A program made the position numbers and the translations under genes. 64,000 bases of DNA, taken from assembly GCF_018474015.1 (NCBI RefSeq), contig NZ_JAHCSG010000001.1, positions 1,272,131 through 1,336,130 of the forward strand. Reading direction: 5' to 3'. The notes under the pieces are model-generated. The model was not told where the DNA came from. It did not search any database and saw only the letters and a program-made list of their open reading frames with translations. The number at the start of each line of letters is the position of its first letter. The stretch's first letter is position 1. The stretch is from Williamsia sp. CHRR-6 (GTDB taxonomy: Bacteria > Actinomycetota > Actinomycetes > Mycobacteriales > Mycobacteriaceae). This document shows, piece after piece, positions 16,534 through 25,504 of this stretch.

Positions 16534-17796
16534 ATGGACACCGTGAGCAGACCGCACGTGTCCCCCGTCAACTCCGACCTCAAGCCGTTGGAGCAGTCAT
16601 CCAAGCTGCGCAACGTCTGCTACGAGATCCGTGGCCCGGTACACGCGCACGCCGCGCGGTTGGAGGCCGAGGGCCACCGCATCCTCAAACTCAACATCGG
16701 CAACCCGGCCCTGTTCGGGTTCGAGGCGCCCGACGTGATCATGCGCGACATGATCCACGCCCTGCCTTACTCCCAGGGCTACTCGGAGTCTGCGGGCGTG
16801 CTCTCGGCGCGCCGAGCTGTGGTCACCCGCTATGAGACCATCCCCGACTTCCCGTTCTTCGACGTCAACGACGTGCTGCTGGGCAACGGGGTCTCCGAGC
16901 TGATCACCATGACCATGCAGGCGCTGCTCGACGACGGTGACGAGGTGCTGATCCCGGCACCGGACTACCCGCTGTGGACGGCCATGACCGCACTCTCAGG
17001 CGGCAAACCGGTGCACTACCTGTGCGACGAGGACAACGACTGGAACCCCGACATCGCCGACATCGAGGCGAAGATCACCCCGCGCACCAAAGCGCTGCTG
17101 GTCATCAACCCCAACAACCCCACCGGAGCGGTGTACTCGCGCGAAGTGCTCACCCAGCTCGCCGACATCGCCCGTAAACACTCGCTGCTGCTGCTGGCCG
17201 ACGAGATCTACGACAAGATCATCTACGACGACGCCCAGCACATCTCCATCGCCTCACTGGCGCCAGACCTGCTGTGCCTCACCTTCAACGGGCTGTCCAA
17301 GGCGTACCGCGTGTGCGGCTACCGCGCCGGGTGGGTGGCCATCACCGGCCCCAAGGACCACGCCGCCGGCTTCATCGAGGGCCTCAACCTGTTGGCGTCC
17401 ACCCGGTTGTGCGCCAACGTGCCCGCCCAACACGCAATCCAGGTGGCACTCGGCGGCTACCAGAGCATCGACGACCTGGTGAAGCCGGGCGGGCGCCTAC
17501 TGGAACAGCGCAACGCCACCTGGGAGAAACTCAACCAGATCCCCGGCGTCAGTTGCGTCAAACCGATGGGCGCGCTGTATGCGTTCCCCAAGATCGACCT
17601 GGATCACTTCAACATCCACGACGACGAACTGCTGGTCCAGGACCTGCTGCTGCGCGAGAAGATCCTCGTGGTGCAGGGCACCGGGTTCAACTGGCCCCGG
17701 CCCGATCACCTGCGCATCGTCACGCTGCCGTGGACCCGTGATCTGATCGACGCCATCGAACGGTTGGGCAACTTCCTGTCCGGCTATCGACAGTGA
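16534..17796 (+). CDS. aspC: pyridoxal-phosphate aminotransferase, AspC/AlaA-like (Rv0337c-like)
   Basis: A 420-residue fold-type-I aminotransferase very close to mycobacterial Rv0337c, which is annotated aspC but groups with alanine transaminase AlaA. It has the signature EIRGPVHAHAARLEAEGHRI, ILKLNIGNPA, the NPNNPTGAVYS loop, ADEIYDKIIYDD and the PLP lysine in LSKAYR (~K256), followed by GYRAGW. It transfers an amino group between alanine/aspartate-type donors and 2-oxoglutarate/pyruvate in the cytosol. ATG 16534 is preferred; GTG 16543 is possible. Proximity to the Rv0338c-like gene conserves a mycobacterial neighbourhood now interrupted by the type VII island. Confidence 0.9.
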   Translation: MDTVSRPHVSPVNSDLKPLEQSSKLRNVCYEIRGPVHAHAARLEAEGHRILKLNIGNPALFGFEAPDVIMRDMIHALPYSQGYSESAGVLSARRAVVTRYETIPDFPFFDVNDVLLGNGVSELITMTMQALLDDGDEVLIPAPDYPLWTAMTALSGGKPVHYLCDEDNDWNPDIADIEAKITPRTKALLVINPNNPTGAVYSREVLTQLADIARKHSLLLLADEIYDKIIYDDAQHISIASLAPDLLCLTFNGLSKAYRVCGYRAGWVAITGPKDHAAGFIEGLNLLASTRLCANVPAQHAIQVALGGYQSIDDLVKPGGRLLEQRNATWEKLNQIPGVSCVKPMGALYAFPKIDLDHFNIHDDELLVQDLLLREKILVVQGTGFNWPRPDHLRIVTLPWTRDLIDAIERLGNFLSGYRQ

Positions 17797-18005
17797 TCGC
17801 CGAACGCATCTTTCGGATTTCTACATCACATCCTGCGGCTGGTAAATCCGCGTCGCATCGGGCAAGATGATGCCCGTGGCTCCGCGTCAGCGGACCATGC
17901 TCATCACAGGGGAGACAGATGAGCCCGGGGGGAGCCGGAGAACGATCACACGCGCTGCGTGCGTGATGTCGTGTCTCCGTGCGCTGATTGTTCTAGGGGG
18001 ACGGC

Positions 18006-19247
18006 GTGCGTTGCCGTTTGTGCGAATCCGACCGACTGCTGAGTGTTCTCGACCTCGGCGCCACGCCACCATGCGAAAAGTTCTTGGCCGCAGACGAACT
18101 CGATCTGCCCGAGCCGACCTACCCGCTGCACCTGCGGCTGTGTGAAGACTGCCTGCTGCTGCAGATCCCGGCGCTGATCACGCCGGAGGACACCTTCACC
18201 GAATACGCCTACTTCTCGTCGTTCTCCGACAGCTGGGTGGCCCACGCCCGCGATTTCGTCACCGCATCCATCGAACGCCTGGGCCTGGGTGGCGACTCGT
18301 TCGTGGTGGAGGTGGCCAGCAACGACGGCTACCTGTTGCGCCACGCCGTCGACGCCGGGGTGCGCTGCCTGGGCATCGAACCCAGCGTGAACGTGGGCGC
18401 CGCCGCCCGCGAACGAGGCGTGCCCACCGAAACCGCGTTCCTGGACGAGCAACTGGCACAACGCGTTCGAACCGAACACGGACCGGCCGACCTGGTGGTG
18501 GCCAACAACGTCTACGCCCACATCCCCGACCTGCTGGGATTCACCCGGGCGTTGCGCGGGCTGGTGGCCGACGACGGCTGGGTGAGCATCGAGGTGCACC
18601 ACGCGCTGAACCTGGTGACGCTGGCCCAGTTCGACACCGTCTACCACGAGCACTTCCAGTACTACACCGTGCTCTCGGCCATCCGGGCGCTGGCCACCGC
18701 CGACCTCGCAGTGGTCGACGTCGAAGAACTGAGCACCCACGGCGGATCCATCCGGGTGTGGGCGCGTCCGGTGGGCGCCGCGCAGGCCCCCAGTGAGCGG
18801 GTGGCACAGGTGTTGGCCCGCGAGGAGGCGGCCGGCCTGCACCATGTGGACGGCTACCTGGCGTTGCGTCCGCAGACCGAGAAGGTGCGCCACGACCTGT
18901 TGCGATTCCTGTTGGAGTGCAAAGACTCCGGGCGCACGGTGGTCGGCTACGGCGCACCCGGCAAGGGCAACACACTGCTCAACTACTGCGGGATCCGCAC
19001 CGACCTGCTGCCCTACACCGTCGACCGCAATCCGTACAAGCACGGTCGCTACACCCCGGGCACCCGGATTCCCATCCTGCATCCCGACGAGATCGCCAAG
19101 GACCGGCCCGACGTGGTGCTGGTGCTGCCGTGGAACCTGGCGTCTGAGCTGACCGAGCAGTTGTCTTTCATCTCCGAATGGGGCGGGCAGCTGGCCTTCC
19201 CACTTCCCACCCTGCAGATCGTCACCCCAGAGAGGTCCGCGTCATGA
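18006..19247 (+). CDS. zinc-binding SAM-dependent C-methyltransferase for nucleotide sugars
   Basis: A 413-residue protein of the TylC3/NovU-type sugar C-methyltransferase family. Order: an N-terminal zinc domain with Cys pairs C3/C6 and C46/C49, a central SAM Rossmann domain (VVEVASNDGYLL ~100-111), a YHEHFQYY catalytic His/Tyr region typical of the family, and a C-terminal C-methyltransferase domain (GYGAPGKGNTLLNY). Such enzymes methylate C3 of a 4-keto nucleotide sugar to make branched sugars. GTG 18006 opens the polysaccharide locus, about 210 nt after the aminotransferase, and overlaps the next gene as ATGA. The substrate sugar is not deducible, though the adjacent cytidylyltransferase-like gene suggests a CDP- or dTDP-sugar. 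Confidence 0.85.
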   Translation: MRCRLCESDRLLSVLDLGATPPCEKFLAADELDLPEPTYPLHLRLCEDCLLLQIPALITPEDTFTEYAYFSSFSDSWVAHARDFVTASIERLGLGGDSFVVEVASNDGYLLRHAVDAGVRCLGIEPSVNVGAAARERGVPTETAFLDEQLAQRVRTEHGPADLVVANNVYAHIPDLLGFTRALRGLVADDGWVSIEVHHALNLVTLAQFDTVYHEHFQYYTVLSAIRALATADLAVVDVEELSTHGGSIRVWARPVGAAQAPSERVAQVLAREEAAGLHHVDGYLALRPQTEKVRHDLLRFLLECKDSGRTVVGYGAPGKGNTLLNYCGIRTDLLPYTVDRNPYKHGRYTPGTRIPILHPDEIAKDRPDVVLVLPWNLASELTEQLSFISEWGGQLAFPLPTLQIVTPERSAS

Positions 19248-20071
19248 AAGTTGTTCTGTTCTGCGGTGGATACGGCATGCGGATGCGCAACAGCTCCGAC
19301 GACGTGATCCCCAAACCCATGCAGATGGTCGGTCCGCGTCCACTGATCTGGCACGTGATGCGCTACTACGCGCACTTCGGGCACACCGAGTTCATCCTCT
19401 GCCTGGGCTACGGTGCCGGCCACATCAAGAACTATTTCCTCAACTACGACGAGGCCGAGTCCAACGACTTCGTGATGCACGGCGGCAAGGTGGACCTGCT
19501 GGGCAGCGACATCAGCGACTGGACCATCACCTTCGTCGACACCGGCCTGGAATCGGCGATCGGAGAACGACTTCGGCGGGTGCGTGAGCATCTCGGCACC
19601 GACGAGTACTTCTTGGCCAACTACGCCGACGTGCTGACCGACGCGCCGCTGAACACCATGATCGACACCGTGCGCGCCTCGGGCGCGGCGGCGTCGATGA
19701 TGTTGGTGCCGCCGCAGTCGTCGTTCCACTGCGTCAACGTCACCGACAGCGGTACCGTCACCGACATCACCCCGGTTTCGGAGTTCCCCATCTGGGAGAA
19801 CGGCGGGTTTTTCGTGCTGACTCAGACGGTGTTCGACCTCATCCCGGCCGGCGGCGACCTGGTGGCCGATGCCTGCATGCGGCTGGCCGCGGAGGGAAAG
19901 CTGTACGGCTACAAGCACCTCGGCTTCTGGAAGCCGGCCGACACGTTCAAAGAGCGCGCCGACCTGGAGAACGGCTACCACCGCGGCGACCGGCCCTGGA
20001 TGGTGTGGGACGGCCGTGACGAGCCCACCCCGATCGCCCCACCAGTACGCGCGGTCGCGTCGGTTTCATGA
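19244..20071 (+). CDS. RfbF-like sugar-1-phosphate nucleotidyltransferase (probable glucose-1-phosphate cytidylyltransferase)
   Basis: A 275-residue nucleotidyltransferase. The NTP-binding signature is FCGGYGMRMR...IPKPM; LIWHVMRYYAHFGHTEFILCLGYGA and TLVDTG-like TFVDTGLES follow, then LRRVREHL, ENGGFFVL and LGFWKPADT, all in the order of RfbF glucose-1-phosphate cytidylyltransferase. The motif replacing FxYGDGVxD is ANYADVLTD, so the exact NTP and sugar could differ. It should activate a hexose-1-phosphate for the downstream sugar-modifying enzymes. ATG 19244 overlaps the methyltransferase stop. No separate CDP-glucose 4,6-dehydratase (RfbG) is evident. Confidence 0.8.
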   Translation: MKVVLFCGGYGMRMRNSSDDVIPKPMQMVGPRPLIWHVMRYYAHFGHTEFILCLGYGAGHIKNYFLNYDEAESNDFVMHGGKVDLLGSDISDWTITFVDTGLESAIGERLRRVREHLGTDEYFLANYADVLTDAPLNTMIDTVRASGAAASMMLVPPQSSFHCVNVTDSGTVTDITPVSEFPIWENGGFFVLTQTVFDLIPAGGDLVADACMRLAAEGKLYGYKHLGFWKPADTFKERADLENGYHRGDRPWMVWDGRDEPTPIAPPVRAVASVS

Positions 20072-20084
20072 CAGGCCGGGTCTC

Positions 20085-20753
20085 GTGATCGGGCTGGTCC
20101 CAGCCGAACTCACCGAAATCGCGGTGGTCGGCGCGCACTGCGACGACATCGCGATCGGCCTCGGCGGCACCCTGTTGACCCTGACCGCAGCCCACCCCGA
20201 GCTGACCGTTCGGGCGCTGGTGCTCACCGGCGGCGGCACCGTCCGCGAAGCCGAGGAGCGGGCCGCGCTGGCCGAGTTCTGCGGTCCCAGCGTCGATCTC
20301 ACCGTCTGCGACCTCCCCGACGGCCGCACCCCCGCGCATTGGGCGGCGGTCAAGGAAGCACTGCACGCCTTCCGGTTACGCAGCTCGGCGCAGATCGTGT
20401 TCGGCCCGCACCGCCACGACGCCCACCAGGATCATCGGCTGCTGGCCGAACTGTTGCCCACCGAGTTCCGTGACCAGCTGATCCTCGGTTACGAGATCGC
20501 CAAGTGGGAGACCGACACCCCCACCCCGACGTTCTTCCACCCGATCGACACCGCTGTGGCCGAGGAGAAGTCACGACTTCTACACGTGCACTACATCACT
20601 CAGCTCGATCACGACTGGTTTGACCGAGACGCTTTTCTGGGTCTCACCCGGCTGCGCGGCATCCAATGTCACGCGGCCCATGCCGAAGCGTTCGTCGCCG
20701 AGAAGGCGATGCTGCACCTACGTCCCGTCTCGACCCAGGAGTCACAACGATGA
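20085..20753 (+). CDS. PIG-L/LmbE family deacetylase
   Basis: A 222-residue protein with the PIG-L zinc-hydrolase motifs: AHCDD at 17-21 (family AHPDD; the Pro is replaced by Cys), the GGTL loop and the HxDH-type motif in HRHDAHQDH (~118-126). Members remove an N-acyl group from amino sugars (as in GlcNAc-PI or mycothiol biosynthesis). In a sugar-modification operon it probably de-N-acetylates an amino sugar or nucleotide sugar. GTG 20085 is preferred because the conserved domain starts directly after; the frame upstream is a shadow of the previous gene. It overlaps the next gene as ATGA. Confidence 0.8.
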   Translation: MIGLVPAELTEIAVVGAHCDDIAIGLGGTLLTLTAAHPELTVRALVLTGGGTVREAEERAALAEFCGPSVDLTVCDLPDGRTPAHWAAVKEALHAFRLRSSAQIVFGPHRHDAHQDHRLLAELLPTEFRDQLILGYEIAKWETDTPTPTFFHPIDTAVAEEKSRLLHVHYITQLDHDWFDRDAFLGLTRLRGIQCHAAHAEAFVAEKAMLHLRPVSTQESQR

Positions 20754-21778
20754 AGGTTTTGATCACCGGCCACCTCGGCTACCTCGGCACCGTGATGGTG
20801 CCGCTCGTCGCCGCCGCCGGCCACGAGGTGGTGGGGTTGGACTCCGGCCTGTTCGCCGACTGCATCCTGGGCCCAGCGCCCACCGATCCACCCTCGATCG
20901 ACACCGACCTGCGTGACGTCACCGTCGATCAGCTGCGTGGGTTCGACGCGGTGATCCACCTTGCGGCGCTGTCGAATGATCCGCTGGGAGCGTTGGATCC
21001 GCAGATCACCTACGACATCAACCACCACGCCTCGGTGCGGTTGGCGCGACTGGCCAAGGAGGCCGGGGTGGCGCGGTTCCTGTACGCGTCCACCTGCTCG
21101 GTCTACGGTTCCGCCGGTGACGGCCTGGTCACCGAGGACGCACCGCTGCGCCCGCTCACCCCGTACGCCGAGAGCAAGGTGCGGGTCGAAGACGATGTGG
21201 CAGCGATGGCCGACAGCAGCTTCACTCCGGTGTTCCTGCGCAACGCAACAGCTTTCGGCTTCTCTCCGCGACTGCGCGCTGACATCGTGCTCAACAACCT
21301 GGTCGGGCATGCGGTGCTGACCGGATCGGTGAAAGTGCTCTCCGACGGCACCCCGTGGCGTCCGCTGGTACACGCCCAAGACATCGCGCAGGCCTTCGTG
21401 CTGGCGCTCGACGCACCGATCGAGACCATCAACTGTGTGGCGTTCAACGTGGGCACCGAGGACAACAATCTCACCGTTGCCGAGATCGCCGGTGCCGTGG
21501 TCGATGTGGTGCCGGGGTCACAGCTGCTGATCACCGGTGAGAGCGGTGCCGATCCCCGTTCCTACCGTGTCGATTTCAGCCGCATCCGCGCCGCTTTGGG
21601 CTATGACGCGCAATGGTCGGTGCCGCGTGGCGCCCAGGAGCTCTACGACCACTACACCGCCGCCGCGCTGAGCGCCGACGACTTCTTCACCCTCTTCACA
21701 CGGCTGCCGCACCTGCAAAAGCTGCGCGACGCCGGGGTGTTGGACCAGAGCATGCGCCGCACCCGCACCCACGTGTGA
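20750..21778 (+). CDS. NAD-dependent sugar epimerase/dehydratase (extended SDR)
   Basis: A 342-residue extended short-chain dehydrogenase. It starts directly with the Rossmann motif GHLGYLG (7-13); the catalytic set is STCSVYG (114-120) and Y139-x3-K143 in PYAESK, with RNATAFGFSPRLR and RPLVHAQD in the substrate domain as in nucleotide-sugar epimerases, reductases and dehydratases. It could act as the 4,6-dehydratase, a 4-epimerase or a 4-ketoreductase for the sugar activated by the preceding RfbF-like enzyme. The motif STCSVYG rather than TDEVYG argues against a classic RmlB-type dehydratase. Last gene of the first plus-strand run; overlaps the deacetylase gene by 4 nt. Confidence 0.85.
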   Translation: MKVLITGHLGYLGTVMVPLVAAAGHEVVGLDSGLFADCILGPAPTDPPSIDTDLRDVTVDQLRGFDAVIHLAALSNDPLGALDPQITYDINHHASVRLARLAKEAGVARFLYASTCSVYGSAGDGLVTEDAPLRPLTPYAESKVRVEDDVAAMADSSFTPVFLRNATAFGFSPRLRADIVLNNLVGHAVLTGSVKVLSDGTPWRPLVHAQDIAQAFVLALDAPIETINCVAFNVGTEDNNLTVAEIAGAVVDVVPGSQLLITGESGADPRSYRVDFSRIRAALGYDAQWSVPRGAQELYDHYTAAALSADDFFTLFTRLPHLQKLRDAGVLDQSMRRTRTHV

Positions 21779-21801
21779 TCGGCGAACGCATGCCTGAGTG
21801 C

Positions 21802-22374
21802 TCAGCCCACCAGTTCCGCCCGCACCTGCGCCCAGGAGGCGGCGGTGCGGTCGCGCGTGGAGACGACGGTGATCGGGACCGGCCAGGCGATGGCCAACTC
21901 GGGGTCGTCGAAACGCACGCCGATGTCCTCGGTGGGATCATGCGGACGGTCGATGCGGTAGCAGACATCGGCCACTTCCGTCAGCGCCTGAAAGCCGTGC
22001 AGAAAACCCGGCGGCACGAACAGATGACGAAAGTCGTTGTCGTCGAGCAGGAATGCCTGCTGCACGCCGAAGGTGGGCGAGTGCGGTCGAATGTCGACCA
22101 GCACGTCGTGGACGGCGCCGTGCGCGCAACGCACCAGCTTGGCCTCGCCACGTCCGCGACGCCCGTGCATGCCGCGCACCACACCCGCCACCGACCGCGA
22201 CTGCGAATCCTGGGTGAAGCTCGCCGATGCGCCGACGACGCCCACGGCGGCGTCGAACTCCTCGGTGTCGAAGGTTCGGGTGAACAGTCCTCGCTCGTCG
22301 CGAAACGGCTGCGGGGTCATCACCAGCACATCGGCCAGGTCGGTCGTCTCGATACGCACCGGCCAATTGTGCAC
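21802..22374 (-). CDS. dTDP-4-dehydrorhamnose 3,5-epimerase-like (RmlC family)
   Basis: A 190-residue cupin enzyme of the RmlC family: FRDERGLFTRTF at ~24-35, the catalytic His in RGMH (H70), VRCAHGAVHDVLVDIRPHSPTFG, FVPPGFLHGF and the catalytic-region Tyr139 in CYRID. It should invert C3 and/or C5 of a 4-keto-6-deoxy nucleotide sugar. It is transcribed opposite to its neighbours, leaving only 38 nt to the divergent methyltransferase-like gene, so both promoters must share that gap or lie within the genes. Whether it is a 3,5-, 3- or 5-epimerase cannot be told. Confidence 0.85.
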   Translation of the reverse strand: MHNWPVRIETTDLADVLVMTPQPFRDERGLFTRTFDTEEFDAAVGVVGASASFTQDSQSRSVAGVVRGMHGRRGRGEAKLVRCAHGAVHDVLVDIRPHSPTFGVQQAFLLDDNDFRHLFVPPGFLHGFQALTEVADVCYRIDRPHDPTEDIGVRFDDPELAIAWPVPITVVSTRDRTAASWAQVRAELVG

Positions 22375-22412
22375 CCCGCTGCGGCGGGTCCCGGAACCCC
22401 GGTGGCAGTGCG

Positions 22413-23516
22413 ATGAGGTGCCGAGGCTGTGGCAGCGACGGCTGCGTCACGGTGCTCGACGTGGGCCGCGTCCCCGCGGCCGACCATTTCCCCTCGGCCA
22501 CCGAACCGTTCGACCCGTCCGAGAACGCCAACCCGTTGGCAATGGCGGTGTGCCCGACGTGTGGTCTGGCGCAGCTGGAGGACGACGACACGGTGACCGA
22601 CGAGCCGCGCGGCATCGAACCGCAGGCACTGCGGGATCAGGCCGAGGCAGCCGTCTCCGATGTGGCGGCAGCGGGATTGCTGCACGGCGGCACGGTCGCC
22701 GAGTTCGGCAGCCCGCACGGCGGTACCTGGCTGCCGCTGCTCACCGAGCGCGGCTTCACCCCGATCGACTCAGCCCGTAGCGGCGCCGCCGACGTGGTGC
22801 TCGACTGCTTCGGTATCATGCACGACGCCGACCAGTCAGCGGCGTTCGCGCGCCGGGCCGCGCTCACCGCGCCCACCGGCGTGCTGCTGCTGCAGTTCCA
22901 CAGCATCACCACCATCGTCACCGAGGGCCAGTGGAATGCTCTGCGGCACGGACATTTTGCGTATTACTCGCTGACCTCCATCACGCGATTGTTGGCGCGA
23001 CAGGCGATGGTGGTCACCCGCGTCTGGGAATACGACCTCTACGGCGGCACCATCCTGCTGGCCGCCGCACACGCGGCCACCGGCGCACAACCAGACGAGT
23101 CGGTGCACCGCATCCTCACCCGCGAGGAACACGCTCGCGTCGACGACCCGGGCTATACCGCCGCACTGCAACAGATCTGCACTGCCCAATGGGACGACCT
23201 GCGGGGTTGGCTCGTCGATGCATCAGCCCGCGGGCAGCGGGTGTACGCCTACGGTGCGGCGTCGCGGGCGGTGGCACTGTTCAGCGGGGCACGCCTCACC
23301 TCACATCTACTGTGCGGGGTGGCCGATGCCTCACCCGGCAAACAGGGTCGCCGAATGCCGGGCACCGACATCCCGATCATCAGCCCGGAGGAACTGGTGG
23401 CGGCCACCCCCGACGCTGTGTTGGTCACCGTGCCCGACCTGGTCGACGAGGTGGCGCGCCGCTTTCCCACGCTGGCCCCCATGCTGTGTACCGAGCCGAA
23501 GAAGGTGTCCGCATGA
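22413..23516 (+). CDS. second zinc/SAM sugar methyltransferase-like protein, diverged
   Basis: A 367-residue relative of the methyltransferase at 18006, with the same zinc Cys pairs (C3/C6, C47/C50). The SAM motif is altered (VAEFGSPHGGTW in place of VVEVASNDGYLL), and the middle is shorter (DVVLDCFGIMHDADQ). The family His/Tyr region remains as ALRHGHFAYYSLTSI, and the C-terminal domain has YAYGAASRAVALF. It may be an active C-methyltransferase with another specificity or a degenerate paralog. Divergent from the RmlC-like gene; overlaps the aminotransferase start as ATGA. Confidence 0.75.
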   Translation: MRCRGCGSDGCVTVLDVGRVPAADHFPSATEPFDPSENANPLAMAVCPTCGLAQLEDDDTVTDEPRGIEPQALRDQAEAAVSDVAAAGLLHGGTVAEFGSPHGGTWLPLLTERGFTPIDSARSGAADVVLDCFGIMHDADQSAAFARRAALTAPTGVLLLQFHSITTIVTEGQWNALRHGHFAYYSLTSITRLLARQAMVVTRVWEYDLYGGTILLAAAHAATGAQPDESVHRILTREEHARVDDPGYTAALQQICTAQWDDLRGWLVDASARGQRVYAYGAASRAVALFSGARLTSHLLCGVADASPGKQGRRMPGTDIPIISPEELVAATPDAVLVTVPDLVDEVARRFPTLAPMLCTEPKKVSA

Positions 23517-24898
23517 CCGACATGAGCACCCACCCGGTGACCGCACCGGTCACTGGGCGACGCGACTTCACCCGAAGCAACCAGATCCAGGCCCGGCTGC
23601 ACGAGATGGTGCCCGGCGGGGCTCACACCTACGCCCGTGGTGCCGACCAGTATCCGGAGGCAATGGCGCCGATCATCGCGCGCGGCCACGGGTCACGTGC
23701 GATCGACGTCGACGGCAACGAGTTCGTCGAGTACGGGATCGGTTTGCGCGCAGTCACTCTCGGACACGGATTTGCCCCGGTGGTGGCAGCGGTGACCGAC
23801 GTCATCACCCGCGGCGTCAACTTCAGCCGGCCGACCTATCTGGAACATCAAGCGGCTGAGGACTTCTTGCAGCTGGTGCCGACCGCCGACATGGTGAAGT
23901 TCGCCAAGAACGGGTCGGACGCCACCACCGCAGCCATCCGGTTGGCCCGGGCAGCCACCGGCCGCGAGGGCGTGGGCGCCTGCACGCAACCGTTCTTCTC
24001 CGTCGACGACTGGTTCATCGGGTTGAGCCCGATGAACGCTGGGATACCCGCCAGCACCACTGATCCGGTGTACCGCTTCCACTTCAACGACATCTCGTCG
24101 GTGGAGGCGATGTTCGACGACCATGGTCCCGACCTGGCGTGCGTCATCCTGGAGGCGGCGACGTCCACCGCAGAACCCACGCCGGGGTTCCTGGAAACGC
24201 TTCGGGCCCTGTGTGATCGGCATGGCACAGTGTTGATCTTCGACGAGATGATCACCGGGTTCCGGTGGTCCGAGCACGGCGCGCAGTCGCTGTACGGGGT
24301 GGTGCCCGACCTGTCGACGTGGGGCAAGGCGATGGGCAACGGCTTCCCGATCGCGGCGTTGGCCGGTAAACGTGAACTGATGGAGCTCGGTGGGCTGAAC
24401 ACCGATGCCCATCGCGTGTTCCTGCTGTCCACCACGCACGGCCCCGAGTCGGCGTCGCTGGCGGCGTTCCGCGCGGTGGTCGCCACCTACGCCACCAGCA
24501 ACCCCATTGCCACGATGACCCGGTTCGGCACCCTGCTGCGCGATGGGGTCAACGAGCGCGCCGTCGCCGCCGGGGTGGGTGGACACGTCTCGGCGATCGG
24601 TCGCCCGGCCAGCCTGGTGTTCACCACCGCCGATACCGATGGTGTTGCCTCACAGGCGTTTCGGACGTTGTTCATGCAGGAGCTGATCGACCACGGCGTG
24701 CTCGGACAGTCGTTCGTGTGTTCGGCCGCCCACACCGACACCGACCTCGAGATCACCCTGCATGCCGTGGAACAGGCGCTGCGGGTGTACCGCCGCGCAC
24801 TGGAGGCGGGCTCGGTCGACGGGCTGCTACGTGGCCGCCCCGTGGCACCGGCGTTGCGCGCCACCGCCGCACCCCGTCGCCTGCGTACATCGCAGTAA
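23513..24898 (+). CDS. class III PLP aminotransferase/aminomutase (HemL-like fold)
   Basis: A 461-residue fold-type-I class III enzyme related to glutamate-1-semialdehyde aminomutase. Motifs: VPGGAHTYARG, VDGNEFVEYGIGLRA, NGSDATTAAIRLAR, FDEMITGFRW and the PLP lysine in STWGKAMGNGFP (~K272). Within a nucleotide-sugar block it probably installs or moves an amino group on a keto-sugar, a role usually played by DegT/DnrJ/EryC1 enzymes; use of a class III enzyme is unusual. It could instead supply an amino-acid-like substituent. True HemL is unlikely because of the locus. ATG 23513 overlaps the upstream stop. Confidence 0.8.
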   Translation: MTDMSTHPVTAPVTGRRDFTRSNQIQARLHEMVPGGAHTYARGADQYPEAMAPIIARGHGSRAIDVDGNEFVEYGIGLRAVTLGHGFAPVVAAVTDVITRGVNFSRPTYLEHQAAEDFLQLVPTADMVKFAKNGSDATTAAIRLARAATGREGVGACTQPFFSVDDWFIGLSPMNAGIPASTTDPVYRFHFNDISSVEAMFDDHGPDLACVILEAATSTAEPTPGFLETLRALCDRHGTVLIFDEMITGFRWSEHGAQSLYGVVPDLSTWGKAMGNGFPIAALAGKRELMELGGLNTDAHRVFLLSTTHGPESASLAAFRAVVATYATSNPIATMTRFGTLLRDGVNERAVAAGVGGHVSAIGRPASLVFTTADTDGVASQAFRTLFMQELIDHGVLGQSFVCSAAHTDTDLEITLHAVEQALRVYRRALEAGSVDGLLRGRPVAPALRATAAPRRLRTSQ

Positions 24899-24964
24899 AA
24901 GCTACGCGCCGCGCACGAGTCAGGGCACACCGCTTGGGTTGCGTTGCTGGGTCGCTGACGCAGT

Positions 24965-25504
24965 TCAGCAGCCTGATTGCAATCCGGCCCGGATGAATCC
25001 AGCGGTCTGGTAGACGTATGCGTAAGGCCAGTAGAACGGTGAGACCCGTTGTGGGCTCTGCGCCATCACGATCCTCCCCGGGAAACATCGGCCCACGATG
25101 TAGCGGGCCCGGGAGATGTGGGGCCGAAATGTCACAACGATCACCGTGCGCCATCCCCGCTGGCGGGCCAGATCCCGAAGCTTCTGCGCCTCACCGCGAG
25201 TCGTCGACGGGTCGGGTTGAAAACAGTCCACCCGAACCCCGGGCCGAGGCCGACACAACCCGGTGTCGTCGAGGAAATGCTTCGGGTTGGACATCACCAG
25301 GTCTGGTGCCAATCCCTGATCGGCCAGGCCGACCGCGTAGCGGTAGCGGGTCTCGCCACCGGCCCCACCGAGTACGAAGATGGCATCGGCCCTGCGCAAT
25401 TCATCGGTGCGGGGGGTGACGTACACCGGGTGTCCCACGATCCCGGCCACGGTGGCCAGCACCAACGTCACCACCAGGGCGATGACGATTCGCCGACGCC
25501 TCAC
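24965..25504 (-). CDS. DUF218 (YdcF/SanA/ElyC-like) membrane-anchored protein
   Basis: A 179-residue protein with one N-terminal TM segment (IVIALVVTLVLATVAGIVG, ~6-25) and an extracytoplasmic DUF218 domain: DAIFVLGGAGG, RYRYAVGLADQGLAPDLV, STTRGEAQKLRDLARQRGW and VVTFRPHISRARYIV. DUF218 proteins (ElyC, SanA) act in cell-envelope polymer metabolism, probably on polyprenyl-linked intermediates. GTG 25504 overlaps the stop of the upstream glycosyltransferase gene (GTGA); the longer frame above it is a shadow. Last gene of the minus-strand block. Confidence 0.75.
   Translation of the reverse strand: MRRRRIVIALVVTLVLATVAGIVGHPVYVTPRTDELRRADAIFVLGGAGGETRYRYAVGLADQGLAPDLVMSNPKHFLDDTGLCRPRPGVRVDCFQPDPSTTRGEAQKLRDLARQRGWRTVIVVTFRPHISRARYIVGRCFPGRIVMAQSPQRVSPFYWPYAYVYQTAGFIRAGLQSGC

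Noticed and set aside
17867..18145. 92-codon frame starting between the aminotransferase and the first polysaccharide gene
   Set aside because: No ribosome site or protein-like composition and it overlaps the start of the methyltransferase; the 209-nt gap is more likely promoter/leader DNA, with an imperfect ATCACACGCG...CGTGCGTGAT dyad near 17945.
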